Notes under the pieces: model-generated
Database searches by the model: none
Told to the model about the DNA's origin: nothing
The model's input: the letters and a program-made list of their open reading frames with translations, nothing else
Part shown: piece by piece, positions 25,922-36,654 of the stretch
How the letters are laid out: every line of letters starts with the position of its first letter
Numbering within the stretch: the first letter of the stretch is position 1
Assembly: GCA_965112735.1 (NCBI GenBank)
Contig: OZ218950.1
Coordinates: forward strand, 7,130,001-7,194,000
Direction: 5' to 3'
Origin: Phaeosaccion multiseriatum
Lineage: Eukaryota; Ochrophyta, other classes
DNA length: 64,000 nt
Translations under genes and position numbers: made by a program

Positions 25922-26120
25922 TGAGCGTGCTTGGGGCACCAAGTTGACACCCAATAAACCCAAGGGGAGACAGCGCGCTGCCGACGAGGCTGCTTTGCAG
26001 GCCGGAGGGTAGCAGCAGCTGCAGCAGTTGGTGATACAACAGCAAGGTACTACAGTACAGTACAGTACAGTATAGTACAGTAGATGGAGCCTTTCCGCTG
26101 TGAGTCGAAGGAGCACCGCT
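25922..26120 (+). other. 3' flank of the transporter with TACAG repeat
   Basis: It holds one forward copy of the dispersed word, CAGCAGTTGGTGATACAACA (about 26023-26042), directly followed by (TACAG)n at about 26046-26080. No gene. Confidence 0.5.
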
Positions 26121-26150
26121 GCCACGGCAGAGGAGATCGCTTCGTCAAAA

Positions 26151-26330
26151 GCAGTGAGTCCGACAGCAGCGACGACGACGACAGTGATGCTGCGGCGGTG
26201 CCGCTCAAGGGAAAAGCAGGGCCACTTAAAGGGAAAGGCCAACACGAGTGAGAGCGATGCGTCCTCCACTCCTTGAGCGGCACCGCCGCAGCATCACTGT
26301 CGTCGTCGTCGCTGCTGTCGGACTCACTGC
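26151..26330. repeat. Perfect 60-base inverted repeat with 60-base loop
   Basis: 26151-26210 is the exact reverse complement of 26271-26330; the loop is 26211-26270. Weaker pairing extends a further 35 bases or so outward. Each arm, read inward, encodes an acidic Ser/Asp peptide (SSESDSSDDDDSDAAAVPLK). The right arm is part of a longer - strand frame (up to 26403). It looks like a tail-to-tail duplication of a coding exon end; no complete gene is seen. The transcript would form a long hairpin. Confidence 0.85.
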
Positions 26331-26677
26331 TGGACGAGGCGATCTTCGTGGCAGTGGAGCTCCCCCTGGCGGCTGCTGATGTGCGTGGCCTTGGCCCTCC
26401 CAAGAAGGAGGGAAGGAAGGAAGGAGATGGACACCTCTCACATGTGATGACAACTTGGAGATCGGAGGATGGAAGTTAACTCGAGGGAGGCGATATATAT
26501 GCGGGGAGCGAGGGGGGCGCCGTATCGTGGTTACTGCTTCAAGCAGGATTGGTTGGAGGAGCAGAGCGGGTAAGCAGCGGTCTTGGCGCAGAAGTCCCAC
26601 CCAAGGCCAGAGAGGCTCTCTCCATATGCGGGAGGAAGGCACGGGACGGCCTGCGTGCAGTCGCGTTCTGCCCACGA

Positions 26678-26850
26678 CGGGGGGCTCTTGACTCCCTCCG
26701 TCCGGTTGGGTGCGAGGTATTGGGTGTCAGGTGTCAGGTGTCAGGTGTCAGGTGTCATGAGTCGGGTGTTGGTCGCTCCTGTGCTCCCCACGAAGCGCTC
26801 TCCGCCTGCGAGAGTGGATGGCAGTGTACGGCTCTGCAGAGAAGAGTGGA
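26678..26850 (+). repeat. Dispersed repeat, copy upstream of 7TM-RGS gene 1
   Basis: Nearly identical, in opposite orientation, to 59330-59503. Shared blocks include GGGGGGCTCTTGACTCCCTC, a GGTGTCA tandem and CACGAAGCGCTCTCCGCCTG. Both copies lie upstream of a 7TM-RGS gene, so it may be a retained piece of the ancestral 5' flank or a separate repeat. Confidence 0.8.
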
Positions 26851-26923
26851 GGAAACAACCTAACTTAAATGAATGCCGTTTGTGTACAAGGCTCTTCTGT
26901 GATAGGGAAGGTGTGTATATAAG

Positions 26924-28097
26924 ATCGGCTCCCGGCGGGGCAGGCCAGCGGTCTGGGCTTCGGGCTTCTCAGGCTGGGAGAAAAAAAATAAAAATGAGGG
27001 GGAGCCACGCGCGCACACACAGGCCCACCTTGATGCAGCTTAAGCTAGGAGATGACCTGACCCGCCTTGATGTAGCTTTAGGCAGATGACCAGACCAAGT
27101 TGAGTAAAGAAAGAAGCTGTCACCATCTGCGCCACTTCGCTCCCGGGTGGGCTGGCCTTCAGCCGGCTTCATGCTGAGAGAGCATCGGAAACAAAACCAG
27201 GGTTCGCTCTCGGGTGGGAGGCTAGGCAGTGGTGGATCAAGGCAATAAAGATGGCATCGCTCGCGGCACTTCGGACCATCGCACTTGAGAATGAAGTGCC
27301 TCCTCTTGGCCGTTCCTCTGACATTTTGAGCAGCGTGTGCTGACCGTGGGAGCTGGCGGACACGAGCTGCTTGTGGGGCTCAGGAGATGCGTGAGACTAT
27401 CACACCCGAGCTACAGATACACCAGGGGGGTAGAACAAATGCTTTGATAGTGAGGCGTGTAAGCAGTGTATCGAGAGAGGAAGGGATGGCAGCGAGCTGC
27501 TCTCAGAGAGGTGAAATTCGGCTCCAGACTACTCCAGACTGGCCTAGCTACAAGCCTATGCTCTAGGCCTAGGCCGGCGGTTCTAGGCCTAGGCCTCGAC
27601 CTATCTGATTACTGATTACGGCCGGCGCAGCCGGCCTGATTACTGATTATGGCGCCAGCCCGAGGAAATGGCCGGCGCCAGCCGGCCTGGTTGCTGATTA
27701 CAGCCGGTGACCAGCCGGCCTGATTACTGATTATGCGGCTAGTAGGGGGCTGATTACTGATTACGGCCGGCGCACACCGTAATCTTGTCCAGCAGGGTCT
27801 CTAGGCCTACTAGGCCGGGGGGGCTGCGCCAATAAAAGGCCTAGGCCGGGGGCCTGCGCCCCCCCTGCTAGGCCGGCCGAATTTCGTCTCTAGGCCTAGG
27901 CTTCTAGGCCAGTCTGGAGCCGATGAAATGAAGAGTGTATCAATTTCGTGTATCACTTTCCGCGCGAAAACGGGGCTTCTCACTACTTTCCTGCAGGCTT
28001 CTGGCCGCAGGCCAGCCCCGGGCTTCTTGCTTTCGGCCGCAGGCCGCCTCAGGCTTCTGCTTATCGGGGGGCCCGAGAAGCCCCGCCGGGAGCCGAT
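26924..28097. mobile_element. Candidate non-autonomous element with inverted ends, and a nested one
   Basis: ATCGGCTCCCGGCGGGGC at 26924-26941 is exactly inverted at 28080-28097, with more GGCTTCT-type similarity inside both ends. Inside lies a second pair, CTCCAGACTGGCCTAG at 27532-27547, inverted at 27904-27919, enclosing tandem CCGGCCTGATTACTGATTA units and many TAGGCCTA palindromes. No transposase frame. I interpret the outer unit as a roughly 1.2 kb inverted-repeat element with a nested 0.4 kb one; target duplications were not established. Confidence 0.5.
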
Positions 28098-28261
28098 ATA
28101 AGACGGGGGAAGTTACGAAAAGCTGATCAAAAGCTGCAGCCCAAAAATAAAAACATATCCGGCGGCAGTTTCGTTTTCTTCACCTTTTTTTTTTTTTTTT
28201 TCCCTTTCTAATAATCGGCCAATGTATTACTAGCGGCCCAAGGAAGAGGCTGGACCGAAGG

Positions 28262-30158
28262 ATGCACGCCGCGAGCGTTGCGCTCCTGGTGCTAAATGCG
28301 GCCCACTTGAGTGCCGTCTTTCGGAAGAGTCGGCAGCTTTGGCAGAGAAGGAACTGCCCCATCATCAGGGCTCGCTACCCTGGCCTTCTCCTATTCTCCG
28401 TCGCGGGACAATCGGCTTCTGTGTACATCGTCGTTGCCGAATGCATCTGCAGGTTGGAGGGGGTCCCCTTCTCGTGTGACTTCATCATATTCTCATCCTT
28501 TTTGGTGGTCGCGTTGGGTGGTAAGTGACTTATTGAGCCTTGTTGCACAGCTGTTTGTGCCTGGTTTACTTTGTGTCCACGTCTCCTCACACACGGCGGA
28601 GCTGACACCTTCTTGCTTGTCCTGCCACCTCTCGAGTCCAGGTATCCCCGCTTTAATGCGAGCTCTGAAGATGATGATAGCGATGGCAGAACAGGAGACC
28701 CGTAGAAAGTATGCCTTCATTCTGGCGCCATTCTGGGCGTGGAAGCAGGTAGCGGGCGGCTTCGTGCAGAATATGGTGATGGCCTCGTTGGTGGCGTGGT
28801 TCAGACCCTTCCAGTCCGGGAGCGACTACTACTGCTACGTGATGCAGCCTTGGCAACTGCAGATCGGTCCCATCGCCATAATGGTTGGCTTCGGAGGGTA
28901 TTGGAGCAGACGGATTGTCCAGGCCAACGACCTCCTGCGCATCGGAGAGGAGAATGCCTACATTACGATGGGCTTAATAGTCACGTCTATCATCCACTTC
29001 TTCGTCCTCGTGGTGCAGGAGACTACGAACGCATGGAAGGTGTCGACGGAGCTGAACTTCGTGCTCGCTTCCCACTGCACCTTTAGTACACTTGCTATGC
29101 TGTATTGGTGGGGAGACCTCCGGTGGGTGCGCGATCCCATAGCCAGGAGTGCCTACTTGAAAGTCAAAACAGAGCCAAGCTTCCGAGCTCCGAACAGCAA
29201 ATCGGGACGACATGTGGTGCCGCTTTCTTCTTTGACAGAAACATCGCACAGCGCGGGGGACGGGATTGGTGGAGAGGTGGCCGCAATCATGGCCCATCCG
29301 GTCTTGGACAGGCTGTTCTACGACTTCATTCGCCGAGCGCTCTGCCTCGAGAGTTACGACTTCCTTCGGGCAGTGGAGGGGTACGACGCTCTCATGCGCC
29401 GCGAGCAGCAGAGGACGGAGGGCGGGAGTCGAGAAGAAGAAGAAGGACAGGCACCACCGCAAGCCGTGCAGCAAGGGGGCGAAGGAGCGGCCGGTGGAAG
29501 CGAGGAGGGCCCTCCTGCTCCGCTGCTTGAGCAGGTGTACGAGTGCTACACCTCCATCTGCCGCACGTACATTGAGCAGTTCTCGGACATGGAGGTGAAC
29601 ATCAACACCAAGATGCGCACGCAGGGGCTGCGCCTCATGGACAGGGACGTCTTCATGAGCGCCGATCAGGTGCGCTCCCCGTGCCCTTCTGCTGCTTCTG
29701 CTGCTTGCCTGTCCCTCGCTGCCCCTGCTGGCTGGACTACCCACCAGGCATGCCTGCTCCACCGCCTCGATCCTTCCTTCTCATTTTCTTCTCACGCGTC
29801 CCTCTGCCTGTCCTCGGCCGCCTCGCCCCACCCCCTCCTGTCGCTCCACTGTCGCTCCACTGTCGATCTGGCCTGGCAGGCGGAAGCTCGCGCCAGCGTG
29901 TTCCACCCCTCCGTCCTGGAGGTGCGGCACATGCTGCAAGACAACTTCCTCGCCAAGTTCCGTGAGAGCAAGGCATACCTCGAGGCCAGGGAGGCGGAAC
30001 AAGCGGCCGCAGCCCGGGAGGGGGAGGAGACGACGACGAAGGATGACCACAACGCGCTAGACGATTTCAACAAGGCCATCACCACCATGAACTCGCCCAA
30101 GGACCTTCCCCCGAGGGAGAGTCTCTTACGTTTGGCATCCACAACTCTTCAATCATGA
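28262..30158 (+). CDS. Seven-transmembrane-type receptor with C-terminal RGS domain, copy 1
   Basis: Three exons: 28262-28520, 28642-29669 and 29880-30158, about 521 residues. The N-terminal 230 residues hold six to seven hydrophobic segments, e.g. ASVALLVLNAAHLSAVF, GLLLFSVAGQSASVYIVV, FIIFSSFLVVALGG, YITMGLIVTSIIHFFVLVV. The C-terminal 300-465 reads as an RGS domain: HPVLDRLFYDFIRRALCLES, then a Glu/Gln/Gly loop, YTSICRTYIEQFSDMEVNIN, and (exon 3) VRHMLQDNFLAKFRESKAYL. RGS domains speed GTP hydrolysis on Galpha. A membrane-RGS chimera is like plant RGS1 and several protist receptors. Intron 2 is 210 bases, a multiple of three and open, so its retention would not break the frame. Two further copies lie at 52728-54606 and 57180-59071. 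Confidence 0.78.
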
Positions 30159-30338
30159 TTGTATGGTATCCCTCCGATTTGTCACTCAGCCCCAGACACG
30201 CCTAGTGGCCTTGGCTCTGGGCTGCCAGGCCGCTCAGCGTTCGGGGCGTTCGGCCGATGTAGACCTAGGCCGGAGCCCCCCGGCCGGTCTAGGCCGCTCA
30301 TTTTTCAATCCTAGGCGGCCTCTAGCCCGCCTCTGTTG
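30159..30338 (+). repeat. 3' flank shared by all three 7TM-RGS copies
   Basis: Matches the reverse complement of 52590-52727 and 57042-57179, including CCTAGTGGCCTTGGCTCTGG and CATTTTTCAATCCTAG. Here the homology is cut at about 30338 by the retroelement fragment that follows. It shows that the duplication unit extended beyond the gene. Confidence 0.8.
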
Positions 30339-30339
30339 T

Positions 30340-30660
30340 GGAACTCTTGAGGCTCCGCACAGCCCAACATGACGCCGTGCAGAAGGGCCTCGTCACGATG
30401 GTGAAGGAAGAGGGCCTTGCACTTGCTTGTCAGGGGGATTGTGCACAACACCGGATTCCCCTTCTTCATGCGGGTACGGACGGTAACAGCGAGACGGGGG
30501 AGGAACAACAGAGAGAGGGGTGACGCCCACGTGGCCACACAAATGGGATGGACATAGCTAACTCCTCCTTGAACGTTTCAGCTACCAACCCACCACTAGT
30601 ATGACTATTTATCAACATCACGCTCACTGATGCCACCAACGCCATCAATAATAGGGGACA
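30340..30660 (+). mobile_element. Decayed internal fragment of the non-LTR-like element
   Basis: Corresponds to 45198-45510 of the larger copy: CCCAACA(T/C)GACGC(C/T)GTGCAGAAGG, CCCCTTCTTCATG, GTGACGCCCACGTGGCCA and CACGCTCACTGATGCCACCA are shared. It has several small indels and stops, so it is dead. It is inserted in the shared 3' flank of 7TM-RGS copy 1. Confidence 0.8.
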
Positions 30661-30718
30661 TTTAATAGGAATCACCTAAGAAACTGAAAGTGTGATTGTG
30701 AGTGTGTGTGTGTGTGTG

Positions 30719-30751
<33 letters not shown>

Positions 30752-30867
30752 TGTTTGCGTGCATGTATCTCTGTGTCTCCAAACCCTCGAGGGGCCGGTT
30801 ACTCCCCCTCTTGTGCGGGGAGGGGGAGTGCAGGACCAGCTCCGCGGTTGAGCCGGCCCAAAGAAGA

Positions 30868-30908
30868 ATATGTATTACCCTTTTAAGTGCCATCTATGAT
30901 TGTCCAAA
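30868..30908 (-). mobile_element. 3'-tail fragment of the same element, opposite strand
   Basis: ACCCTTTTAAGTGCCATCTA is the reverse complement of the 3' tail seen at 45948-45985 and 39540-39575 (ATAGATGGCACTTAAGGG), with small changes. A (GT)n tract lies 110 bases to its left. Confidence 0.65.
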
Positions 30909-31054
30909 AGGTGAGAAAAGGGCCATGCTCGTCGCCACCTGTGAATCCACGAGAAGAACCAACGTCTCACCCCTCCAACCACTGTGCCGTCTTGATCAGG
31001 GCGGCCCCTCACCCCCTGCCTCTCCTCTACGGGGCAGGGTAATAGCATCTTTAC
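30909..31054 (+). other. 5' flank of the ZIP-CNBD gene
   Basis: A short region before the proposed first exon. I see no TATA box. Together with 30660-30867 (mostly (GT)n) it holds no gene. Confidence 0.4.
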
Positions 31055-33705
31055 ATGTCCCTCAAGCTAAGCGTGCCGATGGAGGTATGCACGCAGCTGC
31101 TTCCTCTCCGTCAACCCTGTAACCCTCTCCCAATACCAACACCATCTCTTTCTTTAAAATGCCCCTGGCGATGTCCCCCCCCCCCCCCCTTGCCATGTCT
31201 CACTGTGGGCGTTTGCAAGCCTTTCTATCGGCCCTGCTCTCCCCTCCGGCTGCTGACATCCTCCGCTCCCCCCCTGCCCTGTCTCACTGTGGCACTTGCA
31301 GGCCTTCCTCTGGGGCTTGCTCTCCTCCTCTTCGTTGGTGGTGGGCGCCGCAATCGCTCTTTACCGTCTGCCTAGCGAGCATACACGAGCTGTGCTTATG
31401 GCCTTTGGGGCCGGGGCGCTGCTTTTCGCCTTGTCCATCGAGCTCTTCGGTCACACGCTTTTCGAGAGGGAGTTCGAGTTTGAGATGAAGCAGGAGGAGG
31501 AGGTGAGAGAGCGGGGAGTGGCCCAGAGCGGTCTTATTACTATCTACCAAGCGTAGGGGGGGGAGTGGGAGTGTCCATGAGTGTGCACTCTGGTACTTCA
31601 CGCAGTGTCGCACAGGGGGGAGGCCACACGGACAGCAAACGGGCCAGGGGAAAAGGAGCAGGCGCGGCGCTTGCAGCGGTTTCCAGTGTGTGGCGAGGGA
31701 GGAGGGACAAAGTTGAGGAGGTTGGAGAGAACGGACGCAAACTCAAAAGGGAAGACGTTTCGCAATTCCTGGCGTGCTACCATAACTCGATACCCTCCCC
31801 GGGCACGACAATCGGTGCTCCCCTGGGACCTCCAACTCAAAGCCTGTGCCTCCGAAGTGCCTGGTAGCTCTGCATGCAGGGCCAACGCCCTCTGACTCGC
31901 CTGCCCCTTGCTGCCTCCCTCTGCCTCTGGCTTTCTTGCTCATTTCCTGCACCTATATATATATCCCTTACACGTTTTTCAGGTAGGTTCCTGTAAGTCA
32001 CTCTAATAATTCTCCCACCCCCCTCCCGCCCTTCTCTCTTGCGGACACACTCACACAAACATACGAATACACACACACACGCACACACACACACGCACGC
32101 ACACTCACACGCACGCACACACACTCACGCACACACACTCACACACACACTCACACGCACACCCACAGGGCCACCCCGGGGGCTACAACTATGCCCTGAT
32201 GCGGTCCGTGCTAGTCATGGCATCGTCCGCTGCCCTGGGGGGGGTCATCTTTGTCGCCATGGACAAGTGAGGTGGTGGAGGTGGGGGTGTGTTGGTGTGT
32301 GAGGAAGAGAGGAAGACAGCTGTGGTGAGAGAGGGAGGGGGGATGGTGGGGATGGTGGGCATGGTGGGCATGGGGGAAACGTGCGGTGGAGGGAAGGGAG
32401 GGATGGATCTTGTCTTGTCGCTGTGGAGGTGTGAGCAGCTGCCCCTTGGTGCTGACCTTTTGCCCGTCCTTTCCGACAAAACACACACTCACTCCTTTCA
32501 GAGCGTTGTCGGAGAAGGGAGGCTTCATGCGAAGGCAGTCCACGCTGGTGCTCAGCTCCAAGGGCCGGGCCTGGCTAGGCAGACTGAAGGACTCGCTTGG
32601 GGTGAGTGGGATGCCGGCCCAACTGCACACTCTAGCATCAGAGAGGGAAGGCGCAGGCAGCACTGCCCACTATCCTGCTATCGTTCGTGCTTGTGACACG
32701 TGTGCCAGAGGCGGAACTCGAGCTGCACAGCCACAGAGCGCCAGACAGTGTGACACTCTCTCGAGCTGCACAGCCACAGAGCGCCAGACAGTGTGACACT
32801 CTCTCGAACAGTCAGTGCCGCTCCTCTTGCCCTCCTGCCCTTACACGTAAACCACGCCCCCCCCCCCGGCATTTCCATCTATCCTCTCCTCTCCTCTCCC
32901 TCCTCACCCTCCCCTCAGACCCGTGCGCTGAACGTGCTTCAGAACGAGGAGCGCCTCTTCGGGGCAGCCCACCGTAAGGTCCTTGCGGAGATGTTGCTGC
33001 CGTTCGTGGTGGTCAGGGACTTCAAGCCCGGGGAGGTCATCCAGGTACGTTGTGGGTACGCGGCATTTGTGAATATGAGTAGTTGTACGCCAGTTGTGAA
33101 TGAGTATATGCCCTCTTGTGACTTTTAGTAGAAGGAAGTGACGTCAGCTCACCTAGTGCTTACGTTCTGTTCTATATTGTCCACGCCTCCTCACCCTCTC
33201 CTTTGCTGACGTATATACACTTACGCTGCTTTCGGCTCTTCTCCCTCCCTCCCCCCCAACACCCGAACGTCCAACGCGAGCAGCTGCAACAAAACGCACG
33301 GAGCCCTCTCTTCATCGTCATGAGTGGCTCCGTACACATTGTGTTTACGGAGGACCCAAGGGGAATGTCCGGGAGCGCCGACGACGGCTGGAAAGAGAAA
33401 GAGGCAACACACACGAGCAAGGCGGGCAGTAAGGCAAGGAGCAGCAAGGCTCTGATCATGGGCGGGCGGGGGAGGGGCGCGGGGGAGGAGGAGGAGGGGG
33501 AGGAGGAGGAGGAGGGGGACACAGAGGGGAACACAGAGGAGGACGCAGAGGAGGCGGATGGGCGGGAGGAGGGCGTGAGGGTGGGGGCCGTGCTCTGTGG
33601 GCAGGGGGAGGTGGACGGGGTGTGGCGAGGGGCTACGCCGGTCATTGTGAGGTGAGTGATTCTAAGGCCAGCCTGCAAGGGGTTGCTGAAAAAGCCCCCC
33701 CTTAG

Positions 33706-33740
<35 letters not shown>

Positions 33741-34566
33741 CGTGGTTATGGCTGGTTTTCTTTCTCTTCCCTCTCTCCTCTTAGCATCGCACTGAAACTC
33801 ACGCACACCTCCCTCTGGCTGGCTCTTACTGGCTCTCACTGGCTCTCACTGGCTCTCAGGGCCGACGAAGTGTTCGGAGAGATGAGTCTCGTGTGCGGGC
33901 GGCCCGTCAACTGCGTCGCCTTGGCAGCACCCCCCGCGAATGACCAACAGCACCAGAACGAGCAGCAGCAGCAGCAGCGAAGAAGAAGAAGAAGAAGAAG
34001 AAGAAGGAGCCTCTTCACCCCCTCCCGCAGTGCGAGTTTCAGTGCTGATGCCGGCGCCAGCGCGGGGCTCTCGTCCGCCAACGGCACCAGCGAGGGACCC
34101 GTGAGTCGCACGTCTGTATTAAAGCAGCACAAGATTCGCTCGGGCAGCAGCTTCGGCAGGAGTGTGGGCACCCACTCGACTATGATGGGCCGGCGGCCTA
34201 GCGGGGGGGGGGGGGGGGGCTGCTCGGCAGGACGTTCGGTATGACAAGGGAGGAGGGAAGAGAAGAAGCGGAAACCTTGGCCGGTGAGTGAGGGAGGGCG
34301 TTGGGGTTGCTCGGTTGGGAGTGAGTGAAGAGTGAGTGAGTAAGTGAATGAATGCGTGAGTGGGTGAGTGAGTGAGTTTCTCTGACTGCCTCCCCTCACT
34401 TCACTGCCCTCCCCGCGTCACAGGCGGGGCCAAGTGCTTGATGATCGATCGGAGACACATCGATCGCTTCTTCCGAGCGAGTCAAGCCGCCATGGCTGAG
34501 GTCACGCGCACACGCGCCGCAGTCGACGTGTTGCTCTACGACCACGTGAGTGAGTGCGTGCGTACG

Positions 34567-34598
<32 letters not shown>

Positions 34599-36617
34599 TG
34601 TGTATGTGTGCGTGTGTATGTGTGCGTGCGTGTGTGCATGCGTGCGAGGACTTGAGTGTTTTTGCGCTTTCATTTGCTTGGTGGGCTTTGTTGCGCACAC
34701 ACTTCGCGCCTTCCGACTCCTCCTCCTTACCCCCCCCCCCCCCCCTCTCCCTCCCTCCGTGCCTCGATCGCTGCTACATCTCTCCTCATTGATGATTCGA
34801 TGGCAATCAATGGCAACCAAAGGACGGAGACGGATGCACAGAGATGGTGGGGGTGGAGGTTCCCAGGGCCGAGGTGATGAGTCTGTTGTCCGTGTCGCAG
34901 GTCACAGAGTATGCCAAGGGAGACGTACTGTACAATGAGGTGAGCACGAAGGGGAAGGGGAACGGGAAGGGAGAGAGGGAGGGAGGGAGGGAGGGAGGGA
35001 GGGAGCAAGAGTGAAGGGGGGGGGGAGGTACTGAGTGGAGCGAGTTGCGTGCGTGCGTGTGTGGTACCATACCAACCCCAACCCCCATTTGTCGACTGTC
35101 CCTCGTATCACCAACAGGTGGACCGCAGCAGTCCGCTGTGGGTGGTGTGCCAGGGCGGAGTTCGGCTGTGCACTCCGCCAGACGAGCAGCAGCCCCCTTG
35201 GGACATCGGAGAGGGGGGGGGAGGGGGGCAGGGAGGACATGCTGCCAGCGACGGGCAAAACGACCAAGTGAGTGAGGGAGGCGAGGGAGGTGACGGAGGC
35301 GAAGCTCAATCAGGAGGAGGAGTCCAAAGAGGCCTCTCTCATCCCACCCCCCTCTCTCGTCTCCCTCACTCTCTGCTCCCCTCTCCTCCCCTCTCCTCCC
35401 CTCTCCTCCCCTCTCCTCCCCCCTCTCTCCTCCTCTCTCTCCTCCTCTCTCTCCCTTCCTCTCTCCCTCTCTCTCCCTGCCCCCCCCCCTCTCCTTCACA
35501 TACACCCACCCACCCCCCTCCCCTCCCCTCAGCGCCCCCCCCTGGAGAGCCCCCGTGGACACCAAGTGGTGTCTCGGGCAGGACCGAGGAGTCTACTCGG
35601 GGCCTCTTCTCTCCGCCCAGGTAGAGGTATATGGGCAGGGTAGGGGTATATGGGCAGGGTAGGGTAGAGGTATATGGGCAGGACCGCGGAGTCTACTCGG
35701 GGCCTCTTCTCTCCCGCCCAGGTAGAGGTATATGGGCAGGGAAGAGGTACTTGTGCAGGGCAGGGTAGAGGTGTATGGGTAGGGTTGGGTAGAGGTACTT
35801 GTGCAGGGCAGGGTAGAGGTACATGGGCAGGGTAGGGCAGGGCATGGTAGTCTATATCTCTGTTTTGTTGCATGTGACGAGGCCGTCCGTCCCCGCGGTA
35901 TGCGAACGCTCCCTCGCTCTTGTGCGATAGGGATAGCTTGCTCACGCACTCACTGATGTGTCGCTTCGTGTCGCTTCGTGCCTGTACGACAGGGGTAAGT
36001 CGGCAGATCTGTGAGGCGCTAGAGACCCCGACCATTGTGATGATGCTTCCTCGCAAGCGGAGGGAGCGCCTCTTCGATAGCGCCCCCAACCTCGCCACGG
36101 CCTTCCAAGCTGCTGCTGACCTACAGCCAGGTGCGTGTGTGGGTGTGTGGGTGTGTGGGTGTGTGGGTGTGTGGGTGTGTGCGTGTGTGCGTGTGTGCGT
36201 GTGTGGGTGTGTGGGTGTGTGGTTGTGTGGGTGCGTGGGTGGCTCCCTTCCCTTTCTGTCTGTGACCACCCTTCCACCCTTTCCCCCTTTCCCTTTGTCC
36301 GATCTCTTTCCCTCTCTCTCTGTTACCACCTTTCTCCCTACGACCCCCACACCCCACCACCCGCCAGGCACTTACACGAGGTACAAGGAGAGGTCGGAGA
36401 GGGCATCAAGGGCTGTGGAGATGAAGCCCTCTGAGGTACACACGCCCGGTAAGGACAGGGAGGAAGCGAAGGGAGGAGGGGCCCAGGTAGGCCTGTCCGG
36501 AGGGGAAGTACAGCAGTTGATGGTACAGCAGCAGGAGGAGACGACAGAGGAACCCGCGGCGGAGGCTGCCGCACGCGCCCCCGCAAAGGAAGAGGACAGA
36601 GACGAGGAGGAGCAGCA

Positions 36618-36654
<37 letters not shown>

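Noticed and set aside
29670-29879. Coding use of intron 2 in 7TM-RGS copy 1
   Set aside because: The 210-base segment is open, but it has good GT-AG borders, it interrupts the RGS domain, and in copy 2 its length breaks the frame, so it is treated as an intron.
28262-30158. First impression of a bestrophin-like channel
   Set aside because: The C-terminal half fits the RGS pattern closely (FxxFL-type start, YIxxxSxxEVNI, MLxDNFxxKF) and no bestrophin signature was found.
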